Assembly: GCA_014190475.1 (NCBI GenBank)
Contig: BJGL01000016.1
Location: forward strand, 1-36,390
Length of the DNA stretch: 36,390 nucleotides
From: Bacteroidota bacterium
GTDB lineage: Bacteria; Bacteroidota; Bacteroidia; Chitinophagales; Chitinophagaceae
Direction: 5' to 3'
Part shown: in pieces, positions 26,366 to 34,266 of the stretch
How positions within the stretch are numbered: position 1 is the stretch's first letter
How the letters are laid out: each line of letters starts with the position of its first letter
Position numbers and translations under genes: made by a program
The notes under the pieces: model-generated
What the model was told of the DNA's origin: nothing
Seen by the model: the letters and a program-made list of their open reading frames with translations, nothing else
Database searches by the model: none

Positions 26366-26373
26366 TAATTTTG
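26366..26373 (+). promoter_or_regulatory. Possible -7 element of ccmC
   Basis: TAATTTTG matches TAnnTTTG; no -33 at the right spacing. It would start transcription a few bases before the ATG at 26386, making ccmC separable from tdk-ccmB. Confidence 0.4.
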
Positions 26374-26385
26374 CAAAGGAAATTC

Positions 26386-27081
26386 ATGAAGAAGCACTGG
26401 TGGAAGATATTGTCGGTCTGCTTGCTTGCCTACACTTTTATAGCAGGCATGTTGGGACCAGTGCCCCGTCTCCCCTTGTTACAGGAAACCATTCGCAATT
26501 TGTATTTCCATGTTTGCATGTGGTTTGCTATGATGATACTCTTTACAATTTCCGTTGTGCATGCGGTCCGTTATCTCAGAACTCTTCAACCAAAATTTGA
26601 TCGCAGTTCACGTTTATATGCCGGTACCGGAATTCTCTTTGGATTATTGGGATATGGAACAGGAGCTATTTGGGCCTCCTTTACTTGGGCAGATCCCAAT
26701 ATTCCATTAATCGACTCCTTCAGCACCATTGCCAGAGACCCTAAATTGATCGGTGCTGCAGTGGCATTACTGGTATATGCCGCCTACATGGTACTCAGAG
26801 ATTCTATCAATGACATTGATAAAAGAGCAAGGATTAGTGCCGTTTACAACATTTTTGCATTTGTACTACTGTTCCCAGCCATATGGATATTACCCCGAAT
26901 CTTACCTAGCTTACATCCGGGTAATGAAGGCAATCCTGCATTAGATGTAAAAAATGATATCAGTTCAAGTATGCGGATAGTTTTTTACCCAGCCGTATTG
27001 GGATGGACATTGCTGGGCGTTTGGATTACTCAACTCAAAATCCGCTTACAAAAGTTGGAGGATAAAAAATTTGAATCATGA
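26386..27081 (+). CDS. ccmC: Cytochrome c maturation protein CcmC
   Basis: Heme-handling protein that presents heme to CcmE in the periplasm. 231 residues from ATG 26386 (MKKHWWKILSVCLLAYTFIA); a TTG five codons earlier lies inside a promoter-like box. Six membrane segments are seen, with a candidate heme-ligand His in NLYFHVCMWFAM and another in SLHPGNEGNP. The family's tryptophan-rich WGxxWxWD loop is not clearly present: the corresponding region reads WASFTWADPNIPLID before DPKLIGAAVALLVY. The stop overlaps the ccmD-like start (ATGA). Confidence 0.88.
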   Translation: MKKHWWKILSVCLLAYTFIAGMLGPVPRLPLLQETIRNLYFHVCMWFAMMILFTISVVHAVRYLRTLQPKFDRSSRLYAGTGILFGLLGYGTGAIWASFTWADPNIPLIDSFSTIARDPKLIGAAVALLVYAAYMVLRDSINDIDKRARISAVYNIFAFVLLFPAIWILPRILPSLHPGNEGNPALDVKNDISSSMRIVFYPAVLGWTLLGVWITQLKIRLQKLEDKKFES

Positions 27082-27290
27082 AGAAATTAGTACTACTAAC
27101 CATTGCCATATTCTTTTTCTTTTCGCAACCACTATTAAGTCAAACCCCAAAAACTGAGATGGCCGAGCTGATGCGAAGTGATGGCCGTATTTATGTTGTG
27201 ATTGCCGTAATCCTGGCAATTCTGACTGGATTAATTCTCTATTTGGTTCGACTGGATAGAAAGATTGCAAAAATGGAGAAGGAAAATTAA
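27078..27290 (+). CDS. CcmD-like small membrane protein
   Basis: 70 residues: an N-terminal signal-like hydrophobic stretch ([19 protein letters not shown]), a short polar part, one membrane helix at about 40-58 ([20 protein letters not shown]) and a charged tail [11 protein letters not shown]. CcmD in other bacteria is a similarly small single-helix protein that helps release holo-CcmE from CcmABC. The assignment rests on size, topology, the YLVRLDRK-type helix end and the ATGA overlap with ccmC, since such proteins share little sequence. Confidence 0.75.
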   Translation: MKKLVLLTIAIFFFFSQPLLSQTPKTEMAELMRSDGRIYVVIAVILAILTGLILYLVRLDRKIAKMEKEN

Positions 27291-27327
27291 GCCAACTATA
27301 ACGATTGCTCAACCAAAAAAACAATTT

Positions 27328-28746
27328 ATGTCGGACAAGCATTACAGTTTTTTCGGAGCCGTAGAAAGAAGTTTCGATAAGGCAGCCCGATTTACAAAAT
27401 GGGATTCCGGATTACTCAATCAAATCAGACAATGTAATTCGGTGCTTCAGCTCCGGTTTCCTATCAAAAGAGATAATGGCGAAATTGAAGTTATCGAAGC
27501 ATACCGCGTGCAGCACTCTCACCACAAAACACCCTGCAAGGGAGGCATTCGATTTGCAGCAGAAGTAAATCAGGATGAAGTGATGGCCCTGGCTGCGTTG
27601 ATGACCTATAAATGCACCATCGTTAATGTACCCTTTGGGGGCGGTAAAGGGGGAATTAAAATTGATCCCAAAAAATACTCTGCTGGAGAACTCGAAAGGA
27701 TTACCCGTCGATATACTTCAGAGTTGATCAAGAAAAATTTTATTGGTCCGGGCACGGACGTACCTGCACCAGATTATGGAACGGGAGAACGGGAAATGTC
27801 CTGGATACTTGACACCTATGTTTCCATGCGTCCTGGCGAAGTGGATGCAGCGGGTTGTGTTACGGGAAAACCGATAACGCAAGGTGGAGTTCGTGGAAGG
27901 AGAGAGGCAACCGGGCTTGGTGTTTTCTATGGTACCCGAGAAGTATGCAACATTCCCGATATCATGAACAAATTGGGTTTACCAATTGGTATCGAAAATA
28001 AAAGGGTTGTTGTACAGGGTCTTGGGAATGTGGGATACTGGGCAGCTCATTTTTTCCAAAAGGCAGGTGCTAAAGTAATTGCTTTGGCAGAGTATGAAGG
28101 CGCCATTGTTGATGAAAAGGGCTTGGATGTTGAAGCCGTGTTTCAACATCGGAAAAAGACGGGTTCTATTTTAGATTACCCAGGGGCAACTAACATTAAA
28201 AAATCAACAGAGGCACTAGAATTAGATTGCGATATATTGATTCCAGCCGCACTGGAGAATGTTATTAATGGCGAAAATGCACCTCGCATTAAGGCAAAGA
28301 TTATTGGAGAAGGCGCCAACGGACCACTAACTCCAGAAGCAGATGATCACTTTGCAAAAAAAGGAACCATTGTTATCCCTGATATGTATTTAAATGCAGG
28401 CGGTGTAACTGTTTCCTATTTCGAGTGGCTAAAAAATCTAAGCCATGTTCGATATGGTAGAATGGAAAAGCGCTTTACGGAAAATGTTAATAGCAGCATT
28501 TTAAATCAACTTGAAGAGCTAACAGGCAAAAAGTCAAATGACCATGCCAGAAAATTGATCATGCATGGTCCTGATGAAGTTGATCTTGTTTATAGTGGAT
28601 TAGAGGAAACGATGATCAATGCTACGCATGAAATCATGAATGCATGGAGAGAAAACCCCGCAATACCAGACATGCGGACGGCAGCCTATGTAGTTGCAAT
28701 TAATAAGGTTGCAACCATCTATGCAGAATTGGGAATATTCCCATAA
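27328..28746 (+). CDS. gdhA: Glutamate dehydrogenase (Glu/Leu/Phe/Val family)
   Basis: Interconverts glutamate and 2-oxoglutarate plus ammonium. 472 residues from ATG 27328 ([20 protein letters not shown]); the frame runs 21 codons upstream into the ccmD-like gene, but that part is unlike the family. Signatures: [18 protein letters not shown], the catalytic Lys region [35 protein letters not shown], and the NAD(P) motif [31 protein letters not shown] is in the C-terminal part. Coenzyme preference cannot be read with confidence. It starts 37 bases after the ccmD-like gene and has its own strong terminator. Confidence 0.95.
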   Translation: MSDKHYSFFGAVERSFDKAARFTKWDSGLLNQIRQCNSVLQLRFPIKRDNGEIEVIEAYRVQHSHHKTPCKGGIRFAAEVNQDEVMALAALMTYKCTIVNVPFGGGKGGIKIDPKKYSAGELERITRRYTSELIKKNFIGPGTDVPAPDYGTGEREMSWILDTYVSMRPGEVDAAGCVTGKPITQGGVRGRREATGLGVFYGTREVCNIPDIMNKLGLPIGIENKRVVVQGLGNVGYWAAHFFQKAGAKVIALAEYEGAIVDEKGLDVEAVFQHRKKTGSILDYPGATNIKKSTEALELDCDILIPAALENVINGENAPRIKAKIIGEGANGPLTPEADDHFAKKGTIVIPDMYLNAGGVTVSYFEWLKNLSHVRYGRMEKRFTENVNSSILNQLEELTGKKSNDHARKLIMHGPDEVDLVYSGLEETMINATHEIMNAWRENPAIPDMRTAAYVVAINKVATIYAELGIFP

Positions 28747-28766
28747 AGCTTTCCTACTACAACATG

Positions 28767-28796
28767 AAAAGCTGTCCAACTCGGACAGCTTTTTTT
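28767..28796 (+). terminator. Terminator after glutamate dehydrogenase
   Basis: Stem AAAAGCTGTCC / GGACAGCTTTT around AACTC, then a T-run to 28796, about 20 bases after the stop codon. With A before and T after the stem it could also serve the convergent S8 peptidase gene. Confidence 0.9.
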
Positions 28797-28820
28797 ATTT
28801 GAAAGAGTGGTACCCCCCTT

Positions 28821-30356
28821 TCAGTCAACAGCCAGCACCGGCTGAAATTTGCCCCACCCCCATCTTGAATCCCGTTGCGGATAATACGTACTATAGCGCT
28901 CCAGCAATGTTAAAATCTGATCCCGGGTATAAGAAGGAAATCGGCTCCACACTAATGCTGTCATGGCCGCCATAGAAGCGGTTGCAACAGATGACCCTCC
29001 GATCGTTGAAGGCTCGTTACCGCGATCTGAAACAGTTAGGGGGAAAGTAGCATCTCCAGCTCTTTCCATTTCTACCACAAAATCCACTTCCGGACCTGAA
29101 TGGCAATGTGAACAAGCTTCAAAGTTTGTGAATTGTTTCACCCCTGTCACTGCTTGTACTTCGGGAAGTGTTGCTGGGAAAATAACACCCGCCCAATTAG
29201 CGGTAAATGAAAATGAAGTTCCTGCCGCACAAAATATCAGCTTCCCTTTAGCATGCGCATATTGGATGGCATCTCTGATTTGGGAACTCACTGTAATTCG
29301 TCCCATACTCATACTAATAACCTTTACATCCGCACGACGTGCAGCCATAGTAAATGCATCACTGACACCCTTCACTTCACGGGCTTCATCAATGAACACA
29401 TCTGCTGCTGCCCTACAGGTAACAAGATCGGTATTGTATGCAATCCCCACCATATTCCCCGATGTGCCACGAGGTGCAGCCAATACTCCTGCCATGGCTG
29501 TACCATGTCCACATCTGTCCTCAGGCGTTTCAGGGGGCCCCACATTGATAATCCCTAAAAATCGTTGGCGAGGCAGTGTTACCAATCGCTCTAAAGTTCT
29601 TGCACCAGAAAACCCCTGATTAAAATTTGCTCCAAGGCTTTCCTGCCCATACCCGATTCCTGTGTCAATTAAAAAAACCTTAATTCCTTTTCCTGAAACG
29701 TATCGCCAGGCATCCAGGATACCATGCGCTGGATAATTCCATGAGGCTTTGGCATTGGGGGCAACTACACCATAATGCACACCGGCCATTAAACCTCGAG
29801 TAGGGAGATTAGGATTACAACCACTAGATCTTTCCTGCGCTGCAGAAAATAAAAATTGGTCGTATCCCATTGGCTCTACATAACGCACCAATGGAGAACT
29901 CAATAGATAAGTTAATGAGCGAGGATTTTTAATAACAATATTAAATACGGGTAGAATAGCTTCCTCCCAGGGAACGAGGTCTTCCTGTTGGAGCGAGGGG
30001 CTAAGCGCTTGCTCAATTTGTACTATTTCATTTATTAAATACTGTTTGGTGCGCAACCAGTTCCCTTCTCCAATATCAATAAGATGTAATTGATTTTCTC
30101 GAAACGAATTGCCGGCGGTTTGGTATCCCACTGCTACTACCCCATTGCTTTTTTGAATAGCAGCCCAAAGCAGTGAAGGAGATAACGAAGCCCATTCAAA
30201 ACTTCCTTTCTTTACTATTGAATTTTGAATTTCCAAATAAACAGAGTCAATGCCTGGTTTCTCATATCCATCACGTAAGGTCATTGACGATGAATCTGAC
30301 TTTCGACAGCTGAGCAGTAAGCAAATAGCCGGTAATAAAAAAAGTATATTTTTCAT
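28821..30356 (-). CDS. S8 (subtilisin-like) serine peptidase, predicted lipoprotein
   Basis: 511 residues. Type II signal peptide MKNILFLLPAICLLLSC with lipobox LLSC, so Cys17 would be lipidated. The N-terminal 180 residues look like a propeptide region. The catalytic triad is present: Asp231 (KVFLIDTGIG), His284 (RCGHGTAMAG) and Ser456 (GGSSVATASM). The oxyanion-hole position, usually Asn in AAGN, is Thr here (FCAAGTSFSF). Cysteine pairs such as EACSHCHS could form disulfides. The gene is single, convergent with glutamate dehydrogenase. An inverted repeat CCGAT/ATCGG (30370-30385) lies just upstream of the start. The substrate is unknown. Confidence 0.9.
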   Translation of the reverse strand: MKNILFLLPAICLLLSCRKSDSSSMTLRDGYEKPGIDSVYLEIQNSIVKKGSFEWASLSPSLLWAAIQKSNGVVAVGYQTAGNSFRENQLHLIDIGEGNWLRTKQYLINEIVQIEQALSPSLQQEDLVPWEEAILPVFNIVIKNPRSLTYLLSSPLVRYVEPMGYDQFLFSAAQERSSGCNPNLPTRGLMAGVHYGVVAPNAKASWNYPAHGILDAWRYVSGKGIKVFLIDTGIGYGQESLGANFNQGFSGARTLERLVTLPRQRFLGIINVGPPETPEDRCGHGTAMAGVLAAPRGTSGNMVGIAYNTDLVTCRAAADVFIDEAREVKGVSDAFTMAARRADVKVISMSMGRITVSSQIRDAIQYAHAKGKLIFCAAGTSFSFTANWAGVIFPATLPEVQAVTGVKQFTNFEACSHCHSGPEVDFVVEMERAGDATFPLTVSDRGNEPSTIGGSSVATASMAAMTALVWSRFPSYTRDQILTLLERYSTYYPQRDSRWGWGKFQPVLAVD

Positions 30357-30369
30357 AGGAATGATTTGA

Positions 30370-30385
30370 CCGATAATCTAATCGG
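30370..30385. promoter_or_regulatory. Inverted repeat upstream of the S8 peptidase gene
   Basis: CCGAT and ATCGG arms with a 6-base centre, 14 bases before the start codon. It may be an operator or leader hairpin; no consensus promoter was recognised beside it. Confidence 0.3.
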
Positions 30386-30409
30386 CAAACCTTCCTAGCT
30401 ACAAGTGGC

Positions 30410-30850
30410 TTACACAGGAAAATCTGGTATTTTATTTAATGTAAACAGTTGCCCCTCTTTTCGATGCCAACCCTGACAATAGGGGCCATTGATAATAAGC
30501 AGGTAAGAAACTGGAACTCCTATATTGTACTGCACCACTTGCTCCAACACAGCATCATCTAATTTGACGGTTGGCGCTTTGCATTCAATAAGCATCCAGG
30601 GGGTATGAGTGGGATCGTAAATCAGAACATCAAATCGCTTGTTTACTAAGCCAACTTGAATACTTTTCTCTACTGCAATAAGTGAGGTCGGGTATTGATG
30701 CGTTTGAACCAACAGTTGAAGTACCTGCTGACGCACCCATTCCTCTGGTGTCCGCTGTACCCAACGTTTTCGAAAAGGATCAAACAATTGCGCTACACTA
30801 CCCTGTTGACGCTCACGTATTTCCATATGGGGATAGGCTAACTCAATCAT
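30410..30850 (-). CDS. Stand-alone HsdR N-terminal-like (PD-(D/E)XK fold) protein
   Basis: 146 residues matching the N-terminal nuclease-fold domain of type I restriction subunit R, without helicase or other restriction parts. Visible features: TPEEWVRQQVLQLLVQTHQY, VEKSIQVGL, KRFDVLIYDPTHTPWMLIEC with active-site Asp, and the ECKAP motif giving Glu-x-Lys. EQVVQYN and YLLIINGPYCQGW follow. All three catalytic positions of the fold seem intact, so nuclease activity is possible but undemonstrated. There is no methylase or specificity subunit nearby; similar stand-alone proteins are widespread in Bacteroidota chromosomes. It diverges from the AMP nucleosidase gene across 30 bases. Confidence 0.82.
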   Translation of the reverse strand: MIELAYPHMEIRERQQGSVAQLFDPFRKRWVQRTPEEWVRQQVLQLLVQTHQYPTSLIAVEKSIQVGLVNKRFDVLIYDPTHTPWMLIECKAPTVKLDDAVLEQVVQYNIGVPVSYLLIINGPYCQGWHRKEGQLFTLNKIPDFPV

Positions 30851-30856
30851 GCATCG

Positions 30857-30874
30857 AAGTTAATTGGTTAACTT
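30857..30874. promoter_or_regulatory. Palindrome in the HsdR-N / AMP nucleosidase divergent gap
   Basis: AAGTTAA-TTGG-TTAACTT: 7-base arms with a 4-base centre, filling the middle of a 30-base divergent gap. It contains a -7-like TAACTTTA on the plus strand and TAACTTCG on the minus strand, so it may be overlapping promoters or a regulator site. The plus-strand box is almost too close to the ATG at 30881. Confidence 0.4.
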
Positions 30875-30880
30875 TATGGC

Positions 30881-31651
30881 ATGAAGACAAAAGAGGAGAT
30901 TGTTCAGAACTGGCTTCCCCGCTACACAGGAGAAAACTTGGAAAGCTTTGGTAAGTATATTTTGCTCACCAATTTTAGTCATTATGTAACGCTGTTTGCC
31001 CAGTGGAATCAAGTAGAAGTAAAGGGGATTGGCAAGCCTATGCAATGCGCAACCGCCAACGATATTAGTATCATCAATTTTGGAATGGGCAGCCCCACGG
31101 CCGCTACAATCATGGATTTATTGATAGCTGTAGAACCCAAGGCCGTACTTTTTTTGGGAAAATGTGGTGGATTGAAAAAACGTAATAAGCTGGGAGATTT
31201 AATTCTTCCCATAGCTGCTATTCGGGGAGAGGGAACTTCCAACGACTATTTTCCTACCGAAGTGCCTGCACTACCTGCTTTCGCCCTGCAAAAAGCAGTT
31301 TCTACTACCATACGTGACTATGAGGTGGACTATTGGACGGGCACTGTTTATACCACCAACCGACGCGTTTGGGAACACGATGAAGAATTCAAAGACTATT
31401 TACAGAAAATCAGAGCCTACGCCATTGATATGGAGACCGCCACCATTTTTACCGTAGGCTTTTTTAATAAAATTCCTACGGGAGCCCTTCTTTTAGTGAG
31501 TGATCAACCCATGATACCTGAAGGCGTTAAAACGGAGGAAAGCGATAAAGAGGTTACCCGGAAATATGTGGAAGATCATCTTCGAATTGGGATCGATTCG
31601 CTCAAACAATTGATCAACGACGGATTAACAGTTCGTCACCTAAAGTTTTGA
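30881..31651 (+). CDS. amn: AMP nucleosidase (short Bacteroidota form)
   Basis: Hydrolyses AMP to adenine and ribose 5-phosphate, adjusting adenylate pools. 256 residues, the phosphorylase-like domain only, much shorter than the E. coli enzyme (about 480). Family features: NDISIINFGMGSPTAATIMD, LFLGKCGGLKKRNKLGDLIL, GTVYTTNRRVWEHDEEF, and AYAIDMETATIFTVGF with the catalytic-type Met-Glu, then LLLVSDQPM. The start is preceded by ATGGC-type sequence with no SD. A related nucleoside phosphorylase activity cannot be excluded from sequence alone. Confidence 0.88.
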   Translation: MKTKEEIVQNWLPRYTGENLESFGKYILLTNFSHYVTLFAQWNQVEVKGIGKPMQCATANDISIINFGMGSPTAATIMDLLIAVEPKAVLFLGKCGGLKKRNKLGDLILPIAAIRGEGTSNDYFPTEVPALPAFALQKAVSTTIRDYEVDYWTGTVYTTNRRVWEHDEEFKDYLQKIRAYAIDMETATIFTVGFFNKIPTGALLLVSDQPMIPEGVKTEESDKEVTRKYVEDHLRIGIDSLKQLINDGLTVRHLKF

Positions 31652-31686
31652 TTCACTGTTCACTGCACTTACAGTTTGAAATAAAC

Positions 31687-31717
31687 TTGGAAACGGCTCC
31701 TCGATTTATTAACTTTG
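31687..31717 (+). promoter_or_regulatory. Predicted promoter of queA
   Basis: TTG (31687-31689), 20 bases, then TAACTTTG (31710-31717), both boxes matching the Bacteroidota consensus. The start near 31721 leaves a leader of roughly 117 bases. Confidence 0.7.
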
Positions 31718-31750
31718 CACACCTATTAAAAGCAGTCCTGCCAACCAAAC

Positions 31751-31804
31751 CCGGCGCCGTAAGGCCGGAGAGGAATCTCTAGGATCATTGCCTTCCGTCC
31801 GGAA
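31751..31804 (+). other. Three-hairpin leader element upstream of queA
   Basis: CCGGC/GCCGG (31751-31768), AGAG/CTCT around GAAT (31769-31780) and TTCCG/CGGAA around TC (31793-31804) follow each other inside the queA leader. The hairpin series with GAGGAATCTC resembles palindromic intergenic repeats of Bacteroidota; it may also be a structured leader. It does not match the preQ1 riboswitch layout. Minus-strand open frame over it is not supported as a gene. Confidence 0.5.
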
Positions 31805-31837
31805 TGCGTTCGCAGAATTGGTAGAAAATACTAACGC

Positions 31838-32887
31838 ATGAAGCTTTCGCAATTCCGTTTTGATTTGCCTCTTAATCTTATTGCGCAGACCCCTGCCAAA
31901 AAAAGAGAGGATTCCCGCCTGATGGTGGTTCACCGTCATACCGGTGTGATTGAAAACAAACACTTCCGTGACATCATGGATTATTTTGATGACAAGGATT
32001 GTTTTGTAGTAAATAACACCAAAGTTTTCCCTGCACGTATGTACGGGAGAAAAGAAAAAACGGGAGCTAAAATCGAGGTGTTCCTGCTCAGAGAGTTGAA
32101 CAGACCCAATCGTCTTTGGGATGTGATCGTAGATCCCGCTCGTAAAATAAGAGTGGGCAATAAACTTTATTTTGGCGATGACGAGGACCTGGTTGCTGAA
32201 GTAATTGATAATACCACTAGCCGTGGAAGAACTATTCGTTTTTTATGGGAGGGTGATGAGGCCAGCTTCAGAGCGCAACTAGAAAAATTAGGAGAGACTC
32301 CCCTACCCAAATACATAAAACGTAAACCAGACGAGGAAGATAAAGAGCGTTATCAAACTGTTTATGCTAAGCATGAAGGAGCAGTTGCGGCGCCCACAGC
32401 CGGTTTGCACTTCAGCCGTGAGTTGATCAAACGATTAGAGATTAAAGGAATTCGCTTTGCAGAAGTTACACTCCACACAGGCCTGGGCACATTCCGCCCG
32501 ATTGAAGTGGAGGACTTGAGTAAACATAAAATGGATGCGGAATATTACCGTATTGACGATACAGCCTGTAAGATTGTAAACCGTGCTAAAGAGTACGGCC
32601 ACCGTGTTTGTTCTATTGGCACCACTACCATGCGCGCTATGGAGTCTTCGTTCACTGCACAGAAATTTTTAAAGCCATCTGAAGGTTGGACCAATATGTT
32701 CATTCACCCTCCTTATGACTTTAATATTGCGGATGCATTAGTGACTAACTTCCATCTTCCCAAGACCAGCTTGTTAATTATGACCTGTGCTTTTGCGGGA
32801 TATGAATTGACCATGGAGGCCTACAAAAAAGCAATTAAGGACAAGTATCGCTTCTTTAGTTACGGAGATGCTTTGTTGATAATCTAA
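31838..32887 (+). CDS. queA: S-adenosylmethionine:tRNA ribosyltransferase-isomerase
   Basis: Transfers the ribosyl moiety of SAM to preQ1 at the wobble base of GUN tRNAs, forming epoxyqueuosine. 349 residues. It begins [20 protein letters not shown] and shows [28 protein letters not shown], the signature [26 protein letters not shown], and [19 protein letters not shown] near the end. No other queuosine gene lies in the window. It is preceded by a hairpin-rich leader, and its stop directly abuts the convergent aspartate kinase stop. Confidence 0.97.
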   Translation: MKLSQFRFDLPLNLIAQTPAKKREDSRLMVVHRHTGVIENKHFRDIMDYFDDKDCFVVNNTKVFPARMYGRKEKTGAKIEVFLLRELNRPNRLWDVIVDPARKIRVGNKLYFGDDEDLVAEVIDNTTSRGRTIRFLWEGDEASFRAQLEKLGETPLPKYIKRKPDEEDKERYQTVYAKHEGAVAAPTAGLHFSRELIKRLEIKGIRFAEVTLHTGLGTFRPIEVEDLSKHKMDAEYYRIDDTACKIVNRAKEYGHRVCSIGTTTMRAMESSFTAQKFLKPSEGWTNMFIHPPYDFNIADALVTNFHLPKTSLLIMTCAFAGYELTMEAYKKAIKDKYRFFSYGDALLII

Positions 32888-34210
32888 TCAGCTAAGTCCA
32901 AATATTTCCTTATTCAGCTGTTGCAGCAACTTTGTTTTTGCGGTTGCCGGTACTAACAGACTAATGTTATGCGGGCTACCCCCATAGCTGATCATTCGAA
33001 CAGGAATATCTTTTACCGCTAAGGCCAGGTTGGAAAGTATCGCCGGGGTAGTTGCAATTTCAAACCCTACCAATGAAACAATGGTTTGCTCTCGATCTAC
33101 CTCTACGTGCCCGAATGAGGACAACTCCTCCATAATTGCATGAAGATGCTGATCCGTATCGATTGTTAAAGAAACAGCTACCTCAGACGTAGTGATCATA
33201 TCAATCGGAGTCCGATACTTCTCAAACACCTCAAATATCTTTCTTAAAAATCCATAGGCTAGCAACATACGGCTGCTCTTAATACGGATTGCTATGATAT
33301 TATCTTTTGCCGCTACTGCTTTTACACCTGCGGCCGCCGGAGTAGAACTAATTAAGGTACCCTTAGCGGTGGGCTCCATGGTATTTAGCAGACGAACCGG
33401 AACCTGATACTGTTGAGCCGGCCAGATAGAAGCGGGGTGAAGAATTTTTGCACCGAAGTAAGCAAGCTCAGCTGCTTCATCAAAACTTAACTGCTCGATT
33501 GGAAAAGTTTTTCCTACTACACGTGGATCATTATTGTGCATGCCGTCTATATCTGTCCATATTTCACAGACCGAGGCTCCGATTGCCGCAGCCACCAAGG
33601 ATGCTGTGTAATCACTTCCTCCCCTTTTCAAATTATCCACTTCCCCACGACTGTTTCGACAGATATATCCTTGTGTAATCAATAATTTTTTATCTGCATG
33701 ATCTTGCACCATTGCTTTCAGTCGCGTGCTGATTACAGATACTGCAGGCTCATCTTGTTCGTCCAGAATCATAAAATCTAACGCAGGAAGTAACGCATGA
33801 CTCAACTTGTTCTCACTACAATAAACACCAAAAAGTTTGGTAGAGAGCAGTTCGCCCTGTGCTAAAATATCTCGACGGAGTGCCTCACTAAAAGAAATAC
33901 GCTGAATGATTCGCAAAAAACCAAAATGCTCCTCGACTATTTGGGAAGCTTCTAGCCTGGCTTCACTTCCAGCTACCAGTTGCTCCACAAAAGAACGATA
34001 ATGTTTTTCTAATTGATCAATTACTTGCGCAGCATCTTGTTTTTTTCCCGCTGCTAAAAAATTACCGATCTCCACCAATGAATTGGTTGTACCTGCTAGT
34101 GCAGATAGTACAACAAGTACAGGTTCGTCTTGCTGTGTAACCAGCGCAGCCACTTGCTTCATTCTTTCGGGACGGCCCACACTGGTGCCGCCAAATTTCA
34201 TCACTTTCAT
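32888..34210 (-). CDS. lysC: Aspartate kinase (monofunctional)
   Basis: ATP-dependent phosphorylation of aspartate, first step towards lysine, threonine, methionine and diaminopimelate. 440 residues. The N-terminal kinase motif is MKVMKFGGTSVG; RGGSDYTASLVAAAIGA and EIWTDIDGMHNNDPRVV follow in the amino-acid kinase domain. Two ACT regulatory domains occupy about 300-440, the first around YGFLRKIFEVFEKYRTPIDM and the second around SLVGFEIATTPAIL. No homoserine dehydrogenase domain is fused. Feedback control is likely from the ACT domains; the effector is not readable. A -7-like TACCTTCG lies at 34249-34256. Confidence 0.95.
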   Translation of the reverse strand: MKVMKFGGTSVGRPERMKQVAALVTQQDEPVLVVLSALAGTTNSLVEIGNFLAAGKKQDAAQVIDQLEKHYRSFVEQLVAGSEARLEASQIVEEHFGFLRIIQRISFSEALRRDILAQGELLSTKLFGVYCSENKLSHALLPALDFMILDEQDEPAVSVISTRLKAMVQDHADKKLLITQGYICRNSRGEVDNLKRGGSDYTASLVAAAIGASVCEIWTDIDGMHNNDPRVVGKTFPIEQLSFDEAAELAYFGAKILHPASIWPAQQYQVPVRLLNTMEPTAKGTLISSTPAAAGVKAVAAKDNIIAIRIKSSRMLLAYGFLRKIFEVFEKYRTPIDMITTSEVAVSLTIDTDQHLHAIMEELSSFGHVEVDREQTIVSLVGFEIATTPAILSNLALAVKDIPVRMISYGGSPHNISLLVPATAKTKLLQQLNKEIFGLS

Positions 34211-34248
34211 AAATAAAAATCAATTAAATAGTAGGCTGGCAAGCGGCA

Positions 34249-34256
34249 CGAAGGTA
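34249..34256 (-). promoter_or_regulatory. Possible -7 element of lysC
   Basis: TACCTTCG on the minus strand, one mismatch to TAnnTTTG, 38 bases before the lysC ATG and in the gap after the dehydrogenase stop. No -33 at standard spacing. Confidence 0.35.
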
Positions 34257-34266
34257 AGAAAGGACT

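Noticed and set aside
31721-31837. preQ1 riboswitch in the queA leader
   Set aside because: An A-rich stretch occurs near the start codon, but the compact preQ1 pseudoknot with its conserved loop could not be drawn.
31709-31963. Minus-strand frame across the queA leader
   Set aside because: It covers the queA promoter, the hairpin element and the queA N-terminus; the residues reflect the palindromic repeat.
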